A stretch of DNA of 64,000 nt from Agaribacterium haliotis (GTDB lineage: Bacteria > Pseudomonadota > Gammaproteobacteria > Pseudomonadales > Cellvibrionaceae). Below are positions 51,466-61,500 of this stretch, one piece after another; the first letter of the stretch is position 1; the number at the start of each line of letters is the position of its first letter. Under the pieces are notes generated by a model. The model worked only from the letters and a program-made list of their open reading frames with translations, did no database searches and was not told where the DNA came from. The DNA is taken from assembly GCF_002312815.1 (NCBI RefSeq), contig NZ_NKQJ01000011.1, forward strand, positions 1-64,000, in the 5' to 3' direction. The position numbers and the translations under genes are program-made.

Positions 51466-52875
51466 TTAATATTTGTAAGTCTCAGGCTTATAAGGGCCAT
51501 CAACCTCAACATTAATGTATTCCGCCTGGTCGGGGCGCAGTTTGGTGATCACGCCACCAAAACCTTCAACCATCGCTGCGGCAACTTCCTCGTCGAGTTT
51601 CTTCGGCAGAACTTTAACGTAGATGTTGGCAATTTTTTCTTCTTTGGAAAGGTCGGCAAACTTCTTCTCGTAGAGATAGATCTGTGCCAGTACCTGATTG
51701 GCAAAAGAGCCATCCATAATACGGCTTGGGTGACCGGTAGCATTACCGAGGTTCACCAGGCGACCTTCCGACAGCAGAATAAGATGATCATTTTCAGCTT
51801 TGTTGCGGTAGATCTTGTGAACCTGAGGTTTGACCTCATCCCACTCCCAGTTCTCACGCATGTAAGCCGTATCAATTTCATTGTCGAAGTGGCCGATGTT
51901 GCTAACCACGGCGCCGTTTTTCAGGCTTTGCAGCATCGCCGCATCACAAACATTGATGTTGCCGGTCGTGGTCACAACCAGATCGGTGGTGCCCAGTACG
52001 ATGTGGTTGATGTCTTCAACCTTGCCGGTGTTAACACCGTTAGTGTACGGAGACACAACTTCAAAACCGTCCATGCAGGCCTGCATCGCACAGATTGGAT
52101 CGATTTCGGTCACCTTAACAATCATGCCTTCCTGACGCAGTGAGGCGGCAGAACCTTTACCGACATCGCCGTAGCCGATTACCAGGGCTTTTTTACCGCT
52201 GAGCAGGTGGTCGGTGCCGCGCTTGATCGCATCGTTCAGGCTGTGGCGACAACCGTATTTGTTGTCGTTTTTGCTTTTGGTTACAGCATCATTAACGTTG
52301 ATCGCCGGTACCAGCAGCTCGCCCTTTTCCTGCATTTCTACCAGGCGGTGAACACCGGTGGTGGTTTCTTCAGAAATACCGTGAATGTCGTCGAGCAGAG
52401 CCGGGAATTTGTCGTGGCACAGCTGGGTCAGGTCGCCGCCATCGTCCAAAATCATATTCGCATCCCAAACTTCACCGTCTTTAACGATGGTTTGTTCGAT
52501 GCACCACCAAAACTCTTCTTCGGTTTCACCTTTCCACGCAAACACAGGAATGCCGGCGGCGGCGATTGCGGCGGCGGCGTGATCCTGGGTTGAGAAGATG
52601 TTACAAGAAGACCAGCGCACGTCGGCACCGAGCTCTACCAGGGTTTCGATCAGCACGGCGGTTTGAATGGTCATGTGAATACAGCCCATAATTTTGGCGC
52701 CGGCCAAAGGCTGTTCATTTTTGTAGCGTGTGCGAAGGGCCATCAGGGCTGGCATTTCACCTTCGGCGATATCAATTTCTTTACGACCCCAAAGTGCATC
52801 ACGGTCAAACTCTTCTTGAGTCTTAGCGGCAACTTTAAAATCAGTAAAATTATTTGGAGCTGTAACTGCAGTCAT
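51466..52875 (-). CDS. ahcY: S-adenosylhomocysteine hydrolase
   Basis: AhcY splits the methyltransferase by-product SAH into adenosine and homocysteine, relieving feedback inhibition of methylation. From the ATG at 52875 (preceded by GAGGAAAAA) the protein is 469 residues, as in Pseudomonas; a longer frame upstream has no such site. Features: [59 protein letters not shown], the NAD fold [27 protein letters not shown] and the C-terminal [11 protein letters not shown] whose Lys-Tyr reaches NAD. It is flanked on each side by two long hairpin elements. Confidence 0.97.
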   Translation of the reverse strand: MTAVTAPNNFTDFKVAAKTQEEFDRDALWGRKEIDIAEGEMPALMALRTRYKNEQPLAGAKIMGCIHMTIQTAVLIETLVELGADVRWSSCNIFSTQDHAAAAIAAAGIPVFAWKGETEEEFWWCIEQTIVKDGEVWDANMILDDGGDLTQLCHDKFPALLDDIHGISEETTTGVHRLVEMQEKGELLVPAINVNDAVTKSKNDNKYGCRHSLNDAIKRGTDHLLSGKKALVIGYGDVGKGSAASLRQEGMIVKVTEIDPICAMQACMDGFEVVSPYTNGVNTGKVEDINHIVLGTTDLVVTTTGNINVCDAAMLQSLKNGAVVSNIGHFDNEIDTAYMRENWEWDEVKPQVHKIYRNKAENDHLILLSEGRLVNLGNATGHPSRIMDGSFANQVLAQIYLYEKKFADLSKEEKIANIYVKVLPKKLDEEVAAAMVEGFGGVITKLRPDQAEYINVEVDGPYKPETYKY

Positions 52876-52922
52876 TTTTTCCTCTTCCCTACTGGGCATC
52901 GGTGTAGTTCTGTTCAATTCCG

Positions 52923-53030
52923 TTTAGATGGGGCGGTGGCGCCTCGCGAGGCACGCTCTAGACTCCCTGTCCGCTAAGCGGGCGTTCCCTACGCCCGATT
53001 GCCCTGCGAGGCGCCACCGCCCCATCTAAA
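52923..53030. repeat. Long hairpin element E4, perfect 25-bp arms
   Basis: The arms 52923-52947 and 53006-53030 are exact inverted repeats of 25 bases; each half contains GATGGGGCGGTGGCGCC or its complement. The 58-base loop holds CACGCTCTAGA, TCCCTGTCCGCT and an inner hairpin GGGCGT-TCCCT-ACGCCC. It lies upstream of ahcY, where the transcript from metK would pass, and could act as a terminator or a fold controlling ahcY. Confidence 0.85.
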
Positions 53031-53074
53031 CTCAGTGCCAGCGAAATATCGAAGTGGCACTTGGCTAGGTGAGG

Positions 53075-53169
53075 AGTGTGAAGCAGAGTTTTCAGTACCT
53101 TCTGCCGCAGGAAGCGGCGGAGAGCCCCATGGATGGGTTTACGCGTGTCTGAAAACGCTGCTTCACACT
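53075..53169. repeat. Long hairpin element E5
   Basis: AGTGTGAAGCAGAGTTTTC (53075-53093) pairs with GAAAACGCTGCTTCACACT (53151-53169), one mismatch. On the minus strand the core reads CACGCGTAAACCCATCC and then ATGGGGCTC, with an inner hairpin GCCGC-TTCCT-GCGGC. It lies 45 bases from E4 and 32 bases downstream of the metK stop codon. Confidence 0.8.
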
Positions 53170-53200
53170 TCGCACCGGAATACGAAGTTAAGTCGAATAA

Positions 53201-54355
53201 TTACAGTGCTGACTTAAGTAAGTCGGCTTTGTCTGTCTTTTCCCAGGTAAAGTCTGGAAGCTCGCGGCCGAAGTGCCCATAGGCTGCGGTTGCAGAATAA
53301 ATAGGGCGCTTCAGGTCTAGCATATCGATCAGGCCTTGTGGGCGCAGATCAAAATGTTCACGTACTAAAGCAACAATCGCATCATCACTGATTTTGCCTG
53401 TACCAAAAGTATTTACTGCAATCGAAGTTGGCTCGGCAACACCAATCGCGTAGCTAACCTGAATTTCACAGCGCTCGGCAAGTCCGGCGGCAACAATATT
53501 CTTCGCAACATAACGACCGGCGTAGGCAGCGGAACGGTCTACTTTAGACGGGTCTTTACCCGAGAACGCACCACCACCGTGACGTGCCATACCACCGTAG
53601 GTGTCGACGATAATTTTGCGGCCGGTCAAACCACAGTCACCAACAGGGCCGCCGATAATAAACTGGCCGGTTGGGTTAATGTGGAACAGGGTATCTTTGT
53701 GCAGCCACTCGGCAGGCAGAACCGGCTTGATGATTTCTTCCATCACCGCTTCGCGAATTACATCCTGGCTAACATCCGGGCTGTGCTGGGTTGAAAGCAC
53801 AACTGCATCAACTGCAACGGGCTTGCCGTTTTCGTAGCGCAGGGTTACCTGGCTTTTGGCGTCGGGGCGCGACCACGCGTGCTTGCCGTTTTTACGCAGC
53901 TCGGCCTGCTTTTCAACCAGGCGGTGAGAATAATAAATCGGCGCGGGCATCAGCACGTCGGTTTCGTTGGTGGCATAACCAAACATCAAGCCCTGGTCGC
54001 CTGCGCCGAGGTCTTTATTGCTGGCTTCGTCAACACCCATGGCGATATCCGAGCTCTGCTTGCCAATGGCATTGAGTACCGCGCAGCTGGCGCCGTCAAA
54101 GCCCACCTCAGAAGAGTTGTAGCCAATATTTAAGATGACATCACGAATTAAATCTTCAAGGTCGACATAAGTATCGGTGCGCACCTCGCCGGCGACAACA
54201 ACCATGCCTGTCTTTACCAGGGTCTCTACCGCGACGCGGCTGTGAATATCGTCTTTGAGTATCGCATCGAGAATGGCGTCAGAAATCTGATCGGCCATTT
54301 TATCTGGGTGGCCCTCACTGACGCTTTCGGAAGTGAATAAAGAATAATCAGCCAT
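53201..54355 (-). CDS. metK: S-adenosylmethionine synthetase
   Basis: MetK makes SAM from methionine and ATP. The 384 residues are the normal size, with [17 protein letters not shown] at the N-terminus, the ATP motif [34 protein letters not shown], the [20 protein letters not shown] loop, and [13 protein letters not shown] near the C-terminus. AGAGAG precedes the ATG. The ArsR-methyltransferase gene ends 44 bases upstream on the same strand with a hairpin between, so the two may share a transcript. Confidence 0.97.
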   Translation of the reverse strand: MADYSLFTSESVSEGHPDKMADQISDAILDAILKDDIHSRVAVETLVKTGMVVVAGEVRTDTYVDLEDLIRDVILNIGYNSSEVGFDGASCAVLNAIGKQSSDIAMGVDEASNKDLGAGDQGLMFGYATNETDVLMPAPIYYSHRLVEKQAELRKNGKHAWSRPDAKSQVTLRYENGKPVAVDAVVLSTQHSPDVSQDVIREAVMEEIIKPVLPAEWLHKDTLFHINPTGQFIIGGPVGDCGLTGRKIIVDTYGGMARHGGGAFSGKDPSKVDRSAAYAGRYVAKNIVAAGLAERCEIQVSYAIGVAEPTSIAVNTFGTGKISDDAIVALVREHFDLRPQGLIDMLDLKRPIYSATAAYGHFGRELPDFTWEKTDKADLLKSAL

Positions 54356-54378
54356 GGTTGCTCTCTCTGTTAAAAGCG

Positions 54379-54399
54379 GGGCAAAATCAAGTTTTGCCC
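54379..54399 (-). terminator. Hairpin between the arsR-type gene and metK
   Basis: GGGCAAAA pairs with TTTTGCCC around a 5-base loop directly after the upstream stop codon, followed on the minus strand by CGCTTTT. It could terminate or attenuate transcription into metK. Confidence 0.5.
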
Positions 54400-55356
54400 T
54401 TAGTGCTGTTTAAAAAATTGATGAATCTGAATTTGAAAACCATTGCGCAAAGCAAAATAACGGCTTGCACCTTCTGTTAGGGCCTGAAGTTTGGCCCACT
54501 GCTTTAATTCGCTGCTGGCAAAACCAAGCCACTGATCACCGCAGGCTTGTTTGACCCAGTCCTGATCGTGGGCGCCGAGCTCACATACCAATAACATCGC
54601 ACCGGGTTTAAGCGCACTGCTAACATCGGCAAAAATAGTTGCCGGTGACGGCGTGTGGTGCAGCACCATATTAATAACAATCGCGTCTAAGCTATTTGCC
54701 AGCGCGCGGCAGTGAGCGGTATCGCCGTTAACAAAATTTACGTTGTCGATATTTTGTTTTGAACAAAGCTCTTTGCTTTGTTCAAGCATCTGCGCCGAAG
54801 TATCCAGGGCGATAACCTGCTCAAAACGCGCAGCCAGTTCACTTAAAAATTCACCGTTGCCGGGGCCAACTTCGAGCGCTTTTAGGCCGCGGCCCAACAA
54901 ACTTGCTACCTCTGGCCCGTAAACATCGTAGGCGGCAATTAAATCTTGCTGCTCTTTAAATGCTGCGGCGTTGTCTTTAAAAAACGCCAGCGAAGCGGCA
55001 GCGCGCTGCTGGTACAAGGTTCCGAGCTGGGCTTGAACTTCATCGCTCAAGTGCAGGGCATCGGCCGCTTGATAAATACTGTCGCGCAAATGATCGAGCG
55101 CCTGACTGCAGGCTTCATCACTGCGCCGGTAATAGTTGGTGTTGCCTTCGCGCCGGGTACTTACCAGCTGCGCTTTGTTTAACACCTTTAAGTGGTGGCT
55201 CATGCCGCTTTGCTTGCTGGCAAAAATTTGGCAGAGCTCCTGCACTGCGTAGCTGTCCTGGGCGAGCAAGGCTAAAACCTGCAAGCGTAAATCGTCGCCA
55301 GCGGCTTTCAGCGCCTGGCTCAGAACGTCGACCGTAGTAGTGCTTGCTGCATTCAT
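54400..55356 (-). CDS. ArsR-family regulator fused to a SAM-dependent methyltransferase domain
   Basis: This is a 318-residue fusion. Residues 1-95 are an ArsR winged helix ([50 protein letters not shown]). Residues about 145-260 are a Rossmann methyltransferase with motif [19 protein letters not shown] and acidic ALDTSAQM. The ArsR part lacks evident metal-binding cysteines. The methyltransferase fold probably senses SAM or SAH, as SahR-type regulators of methyl-cycle genes are known to do by other means (inference). In Pseudomonas a homologue also lies between metK and transketolase. A perfect 32-bp palindrome covers its promoter, suggesting autorepression. An in-frame TTG three codons upstream is possible. 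Confidence 0.88.
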   Translation of the reverse strand: MNAASTTTVDVLSQALKAAGDDLRLQVLALLAQDSYAVQELCQIFASKQSGMSHHLKVLNKAQLVSTRREGNTNYYRRSDEACSQALDHLRDSIYQAADALHLSDEVQAQLGTLYQQRAAASLAFFKDNAAAFKEQQDLIAAYDVYGPEVASLLGRGLKALEVGPGNGEFLSELAARFEQVIALDTSAQMLEQSKELCSKQNIDNVNFVNGDTAHCRALANSLDAIVINMVLHHTPSPATIFADVSSALKPGAMLLVCELGAHDQDWVKQACGDQWLGFASSELKQWAKLQALTEGASRYFALRNGFQIQIHQFFKQH

Positions 55357-55364
55357 GGTGGGCA

Positions 55365-55393
55365 AGTCTAGCAGTGCTTGAAAGCTATATCAA
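55365..55393 (-). promoter_or_regulatory. Predicted promoter of the ArsR-methyltransferase gene
   Basis: The minus strand reads TTGATA, 17 bases, then TAGACT. The predicted start falls within a few bases of the ATG at 55356, implying a nearly leaderless mRNA. The -35 box lies inside the 32-bp palindrome. Confidence 0.6.
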
Positions 55394-55412
55394 AATATTT
55401 TGATATAGCTTT
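55381..55412. promoter_or_regulatory. 32-bp perfect palindrome, likely operator
   Basis: Each half reads AAAGCTATATCAAAAT from its outer end, a perfect dyad with an ATCAAAATATTTTGAT centre, the kind of site ArsR-family dimers bind. It overlaps the -35 box of the ArsR-methyltransferase gene and lies 259 bases upstream of the divergent transketolase gene, which it could also affect. Confidence 0.75.
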
Positions 55413-55670
55413 GTTTGGACACGATCGCTGCGAAGGAACTGCATTGTATTGGTGCAATATGTCGCTTTTGCGGCAAATCCAGGCGTGGATAGGGTGAAAG
55501 TTCCACAGTTCGGCGCCACTTTGGTTTACCTAAGCGGTGCATTAGTAGAAAATGGCGGCCCCAATTTTGAGGTCAGAGCTTACGGATCGTAGCTGTGATC
55601 GGATCACCCACCTCGACGTTTGTCAGACAACAGACAGACAGTTAGACAGCAAAATAGGAGCTAAGCAGTT

Positions 55671-57668
55671 ATGCCTACGCGCAGACAACTCGCCAACGCC
55701 ATTCGTGTTCTCAGCATGGACGCGGTACAAAAAGCCAAGAGCGGCCACCCTGGCGCCCCCCTCGGAATGGCAGATATTGCTGAAGTTCTGTGGAACGACT
55801 TCCTCAAGCACAACCCAACTAACCCCGAGTGGGCCGATCGCGACCGCTTTATCCTGAGTAACGGTCACGGCTCCATGCTGATCTACTCGCTGCTGCACTT
55901 AAGCGGCTACGAGCTGCCTATCGAAGAGCTCAAAAATTTCCGTCAGCTGCACAGCAAAACCCCTGGCCACCCTGAATACGGTTACACCCCGGGTGTTGAA
56001 ACTACCACGGGCCCTCTGGGCGCCGGTATCTCCAACGCCGTGGGCATGGCCATTGCCGAGAAAACGCTGGCGGCTCAGTTCAACCGCGAAGGCCACGACA
56101 TCGTCGATCACTTCACCTACTGCTTTATGGGCGATGGCTGCCTGATGGAAGGTATCAGTCACGAGGCTTGTTCCTTGGCCGGTACCCTGAAGCTCGGCAA
56201 ACTGATCGCATTCTGGGATGACAACGGCATCTCCATCGATGGCCACGTAGAAGGTTGGTTCAGCGACGACACGCCTAAGCGTTTTGAATCTTACGGCTGG
56301 CACGTGATCCCGGTAGTAGACGGCCATGACGCCGACGCTATTAAAGCCGCTATCGAAGAAGCTAAGTCTGTAACTGACAAGCCAACTCTGATCTGTACTC
56401 AAACCACCATCGGCTTTGGTTCACCCAATAAAGCCGGTACTCACGACTGCCACGGTGCGCCTCTCGGCGACGATGAAATCGCAGCCGCTCGTGAATTCCT
56501 CGATTGGAAAGAGGGCCCGTTTGAAATTCCTGCTGATATTTACGCTGGCTGGGATGGCAAAGAACAAGGTGCCGCTGCTGAAAGCGCATGGGACGAGAAA
56601 TTTGCTGCCTATAAAGCTGCTCACCCAGAGCTTGCCGCTGAATACGAGCGTCGCGTAATTAAAGACGAGTTGCCCGCTGACTTTGAAGTTAAAGCTCAAG
56701 CTTTTATTAAAGAGTGCCAAGAGAAGGGCGAGAACATCGCCTCGCGCAAAGCATCACAAAACGCCATTGAAGCTTTTGGTGCAATGTTGCCTGAAATTCT
56801 CGGTGGTTCTGCCGACCTCGCCGGTTCAAACCTGACGCTGTGGTCTGGTTCCAAAGGTATTCAGGACGATGCGGCCGGTAACTACATCTACTACGGTGTA
56901 CGTGAATTTGGCATGAGCGGCATCATGAACGGTATTGCTCTGCACAAAGGTTTTGTTAACTACGGTGCAACCTTCCTGATGTTCCAGCAGTACGCGGCCA
57001 ACGCTGTGCGTATGGCAGCGCTGATGGGCATTCAAAGCATCTTTGTTTACACCCACGACTCAATTGGTCAGGGTGAAGATGGCCCAACTCACCAGCCCAT
57101 CGAAAACCTCGCCCACCTGCGCATGACACCAAACATGAGCGTATGGCGCCCTGCCGATGCAACTGAAACTGCCGTTGCATGGAAAGCCGCCGCCCAGCGC
57201 AAAGACGGCCCAACCTCGTTGATTTTCTCTCGCCAGGGCCTGCCTGCTCTCGCTCGCGATGATGCTCAAGTTGCCGCAATTGAAAAAGGTGCTTACGCCA
57301 TTGTCGATTGCGACGGTACACCTGATTTAATTTTAATTGCCACCGGTTCCGAAGTTGGCCTTGCAGTAAATGCCGCAGCTGAATTAAGTGGCCAGGGTAA
57401 AAATGTTCGTGTAGTAAGTATGCCGAGCACGACCACCTTTGATGCCCAAGACGAAGCTTACAAACAAAGCGTACTGCCGGCAGAAGTTAGCGCCCGTGTT
57501 GCCATCGAAACCTCACTCGCCGACTACTGGGCCAAGTACGTTGGCTTCGACGGCCGCGTAGTTGGCATGACAACATTTGGCGAAAGTGCACCAGGCGGAA
57601 AATTAATGGAGCACTTTGGTTTCACCGTTGAAAATGTTGTTGCTGTAGCGAGTGAGTTGTTGGATTAA
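55671..57668 (+). CDS. tktA: Transketolase
   Basis: Transketolase moves two-carbon units between sugar phosphates in the pentose phosphate pathway using thiamine diphosphate. The 665 residues match E. coli Tkt[39 protein letters not shown], the ThDP motif [20 protein letters not shown] with [47 protein letters not shown] and [23 protein letters not shown] lies 10 bases before the ATG. The 314-base upstream gap holds the palindrome of the divergent regulator and a G+C-neutral leader with no other signal seen. A strong terminator follows. Confidence 0.97.
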   Translation: MPTRRQLANAIRVLSMDAVQKAKSGHPGAPLGMADIAEVLWNDFLKHNPTNPEWADRDRFILSNGHGSMLIYSLLHLSGYELPIEELKNFRQLHSKTPGHPEYGYTPGVETTTGPLGAGISNAVGMAIAEKTLAAQFNREGHDIVDHFTYCFMGDGCLMEGISHEACSLAGTLKLGKLIAFWDDNGISIDGHVEGWFSDDTPKRFESYGWHVIPVVDGHDADAIKAAIEEAKSVTDKPTLICTQTTIGFGSPNKAGTHDCHGAPLGDDEIAAAREFLDWKEGPFEIPADIYAGWDGKEQGAAAESAWDEKFAAYKAAHPELAAEYERRVIKDELPADFEVKAQAFIKECQEKGENIASRKASQNAIEAFGAMLPEILGGSADLAGSNLTLWSGSKGIQDDAAGNYIYYGVREFGMSGIMNGIALHKGFVNYGATFLMFQQYAANAVRMAALMGIQSIFVYTHDSIGQGEDGPTHQPIENLAHLRMTPNMSVWRPADATETAVAWKAAAQRKDGPTSLIFSRQGLPALARDDAQVAAIEKGAYAIVDCDGTPDLILIATGSEVGLAVNAAAELSGQGKNVRVVSMPSTTTFDAQDEAYKQSVLPAEVSARVAIETSLADYWAKYVGFDGRVVGMTTFGESAPGGKLMEHFGFTVENVVAVASELLD

Positions 57669-57721
57669 TTTTTTAATAAATTAATTTGTAGCTTAAATTT
57701 TTAAGCTATTTGTTGTTACAC

Positions 57722-57752
57722 AAAAAAGCCGGGCCTAGTGCCCGGCTTTTTT
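57722..57752 (+). terminator. Terminator of tktA
   Basis: GCCGGGC pairs with GCCCGGC around CTAGT, with AAAAAA before and TTTTTT after, so it can work in both directions. Confidence 0.95.
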
Positions 57753-57911
57753 GTGCGTACAAATTATTTATCTATGATGAGCGATTTTGTTAGTGGTGTA
57801 TGCGCAGCATTGTGTGTATCTATTTGTTTATAGTTAGTTCTTTTTATTTGCGCCTCGCTAGTATATGGTGCCGGCCGATTTGTTGGTAAATAATTTAGTG
57901 ATAAGTTTGAA

Positions 57912-58475
57912 ATGAAAAATATAAAAATATTTGCTTCTTCAGTTGCACTGTTTCTACCGCTGTCGGTATGGGCAGATGGCGTAAACCTTGGTTTGGGCTT
58001 TCACAAAGGAAGTTATAAAGAAGACCAGGTATCCGATGTGAACACCACAGGCCTAATGTTTTCATTGGGTAAGAATTTCAATAAAAATATTGGATTAGAA
58101 GGGCGGTTCATCGTTGGTAAGGGCACTGATGAAGGCGATTTAAAAGTTCCAAATTTATTTGGAACTGGAACACATAATGAACGTGTAGAGCTGGGTCTTG
58201 AATACCTTTCTTCATTAATGCTTAAGGGAGACTTAGGTTTAGGGAAAAATTCCTCTCTTTACGGTATGGCAGGTTGTTCAAATGTAAGTTTGAACGCGAG
58301 CTTTCCCAATCAAAACTATGATTTTTCGGATAGTTCCTCAGGTCTTTCCTACGGTGTGGGCGCTTGGGTCGGTGATCGAGATTCTTTTACTGTCAATATT
58401 GAATATGTGTCTTATGTAAAGTCGTCTGATTATGATTACAGCGCATTAGAGTTATCTCTCAGGTTTATAAAATAA
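57912..58475 (+). CDS. Small outer-membrane beta-barrel protein
   Basis: This 187-residue exported protein has signal peptide ending SVWA, then an eight-strand barrel pattern: GVNLGLGFHKGSYKEDQ, GLMFSLGKNFNKNIGLEGRF, VELGLEYLSSLMLKGDLGLG, SLYGMAGCSNVSL, and the end ALELSLRFIK. This resembles OmpA/OmpW-type porin-family barrels but no subfamily is certain. Base composition is A+T-richer than in the housekeeping genes upstream, starting a stretch that looks acquired. Function unknown. Confidence 0.78.
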   Translation: MKNIKIFASSVALFLPLSVWADGVNLGLGFHKGSYKEDQVSDVNTTGLMFSLGKNFNKNIGLEGRFIVGKGTDEGDLKVPNLFGTGTHNERVELGLEYLSSLMLKGDLGLGKNSSLYGMAGCSNVSLNASFPNQNYDFSDSSSGLSYGVGAWVGDRDSFTVNIEYVSYVKSSDYDYSALELSLRFIK

Positions 58476-58592
58476 CCTACAGCATTAGCTCTGGTTGTTA
58501 TTCGTGATTACCGATGAGTTATGTGTTTTTATCTCTAGTGATCATTTGCTTTATTTATCTTGTCGAACATAACACTTGCTAGGAATGTTTTT

Positions 58593-61500
58593 ATGAGAAT
58601 GTCTTTAGTTCTTGTTTTGCCGTTGTTGTTGGCTCTGTATGCCTGCGGAGGAGGGGGGAGTTCATCAAGTCAGAATAATGAGAGCCTTGATTTAACCCCC
58701 GAAATTCCAGTTCTGTTAAGCCCAGAAAAAGAGATAATTCCAGGTGGCGAGCAAACGCAGACATTTATCGTAAATGGGGTTGATTCACCAGTTTCCATTA
58801 GCATCGATGGCGCGGAGTATGCGATAGATGGAGGGGGTTTTACGTCTGAACCCGGAATGGTTGGCAATGGTCAAAGTGTCTCTGTCAAAATGTTTGCACC
58901 TGATGCATATGGAGAAAAGGCTACCGCGGTAGTTACGGTTGGCCGAAGCGAAGTGCTCGTCCAGGTTGTATCTGAGGAAGAGGATTTAACTCCAGACGAA
59001 GTTGTTTTTAAAGATATAAACTCTGCGTCTATTGGTCAGGAGTTTGAATCTGAGGCTCACATCATTTCAGGAATTAATAACTCTATTCCGATAACTGTTT
59101 CAGGGGCTCTCTATTCCATTGATGGAGCTCCATTTACTGGTGAGCCAAGTATGATAAGCGCTGGGCAAGCAGTTTTAATGAAAATGATGTCTGGTGACTC
59201 GTTTCAAGAAAAAGTGACTGCTGAGCTTACTGTTGGTTCGGTAATAATGACCTGGAATATTGTTACTGAGGCTGAAGACAAAACTCCAAATGTCTTTAGC
59301 TTTGATGTAGTGACAGATGCCATGCGCGAAAGTGAGCATGTTACGCAACCTCTCCAGATTACCGGCATTAATACTGCTACTGATATCAGTATTAGTGGAG
59401 GAGAATATTCTATCGATGGTAGTGACTTTACTGCGGACTTGGGGAGCATCAATGATGGCCAGCATGTATCTGTTAGGTTGATAGCTTCTTCCGAATTTTC
59501 AACGAACTCAGTAGCAAAACTTACTGTGGGTGAAACGTCGGCTGATTTTGTCGTTACTACTGAAGACCTAGACATAACACCAGATGAAACTAGCTTTATC
59601 TCTTTAACTGATTTAGCTCGCGACCAGCTTGTTGAATCAAATCTAATCACAATCAACGGTGTGAATAGCCTTGTACCAGTGTCAATCGCTGGTGGTGAGT
59701 ACTCCATTGATGGCGGTGAATATACAAAAGAGCCAGGGCATGTTGCTGAAGCTCAGACCATTAAACTTCGTGCATCCGCAAGTAGCGACTGGGAAGGTAT
59801 TCATGAGGTTGTGCTAACTAGCAATACAACGAGTACAAGCTGGATACTAACAACCATGGTGGAAAATATCCCTCCTGAAGCGGAGATTATTTTCCCCATC
59901 TCTGGCACAAGCACCTCTGCTGAGGAGCTGAGGGTGCGTGGTATTGCGACTGATAATACCGACATCGCTAGTGTGAACGTAAATGGCGTCACGGCAGAAC
60001 TTACGACCTTAAGTGTTAATGAGACTGGTGTTGTTGTTGAATGGGTTGCGGATATCAGTTCAAGCGCTGAACATGGTCTAATCAGTATTGATGTGGAAGA
60101 TACAAAAGGAAACTCCGCCTTAGATGCTGATTCAGTAACAATTCACAAAAACTATAGATTGCCATGGTATCTCTCTCACGTTGAGAGGGGTGTAGCTATC
60201 TTTGGTCGTCACGTTTGGGACGCAGAGCGTGCGGATATTATTAATGGTCAAATGCAAAGCTTCCGATTGAGCACAGATGGCATAGGCCAAGGTTGTTATT
60301 CACAAAAAAATAACAGCTATTTTTATCTTGAGACTAATGATTCTGTCGCTGCCGACGCAGATTGGGCCGGTGATGATCATATTGATTTAGTTGTTAAAGC
60401 CTATAATTTCGATACAGGATTGATATCTAGCTACTCAGAGTTTATGGCATCTTCTTATCCCGGGCCGGAACAGATTTCGTATAAAGTGATAGAGTTAGAG
60501 TGTGCTGATGAGCTCGATGCAGTGTATGCCTTTACTAGTCTTATTAAGTCAGGTTATGAAAACTATTATTCACAAATTAGCAAAATTGGAACGAGCTCAT
60601 CAGCTTCTGCAGAAGTGGTTCTAAGTAGTAGTGATGAGGGTTTCGCTGAATGGGAACTTGAAAACGCTACGATATCCGGCACTAGCCTGGTTACTATTAG
60701 TTCTGTTATTGACCCTGAGGTATCGATATTTAATTTGAATACGATGGAGCTGACTAACAGCTATAGCCTGACCCTTTCAACCGTCCGCGATCTGGCTTTT
60801 GATAATGATAATAAAGTGTTTTTTGTGACGGACTCTAGCACCTATCAGCTGCTTGTAGGCTCAGGTGGGTTCTCCAGTTTGTCTGTTGTCGACGCAAATG
60901 ACGATAACGCATTTCATTCGGTCTCATCTATGGTGATCGGTGATGATGATCAGCTTTATGTAAGAGATGTTAGTAAAGACGCATTATTTGAAGTGGATCC
61001 TGCTACCGGAGATAGAAGCTTATATTTAGCGCCATCGCAAGTTGGACAAGGCGATGCACTAGTAGCTGGACAGTCGATGGTGATTGATAAAGATTATCAA
61101 AAAGCTTATGTGCTGGATCGTGTAGCTTGGCAGAAAATTCTGCTTGTTCAAGTGGATTTGAACACAGGTGATCGAGAGCTGCTAGAGGAAATTGGCACAG
61201 TTGAAGCTGTAGAAAATCTAGCTCTGGAAATCTCTGGTGACGATGAAACTCTATATCTGTCTATAGAGTCGGCTGTCTATAGTTACGATATTGCTACGCA
61301 AGCCTTAGCTATAGTAGCGTCTTCTTCCTACGGAACTGGCTTTGAATTTAATGCAGTATCATCATTGGATTTAAATGAAGACGAAACGCTGTTGCTTGCC
61401 AGTGATCCAGAGCTCGGAGCTGTTTTTTCCATCGATCTTGAGTCGGGATTAAGAGCTCTGATATCGCAAAATGGTGCTGTAGGAGATGGGCCAGATATGC

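Noticed and set aside
51385-52143. 252-codon plus-strand frame opposite ahcY
   Set aside because: It is a shadow of the certain ahcY gene.
51141-53169. Reading the hairpin elements as integron attC sites
   Set aside because: The GTTRRRY/RYYYAAC end boxes are absent, no integrase is present and the flanking genes are core metabolic genes.
52876-53200. Possible SAH or SAM riboswitch upstream of ahcY and metK
   Set aside because: No match to the SAH or SAM riboswitch cores was seen; the gap is filled by two hairpin elements.
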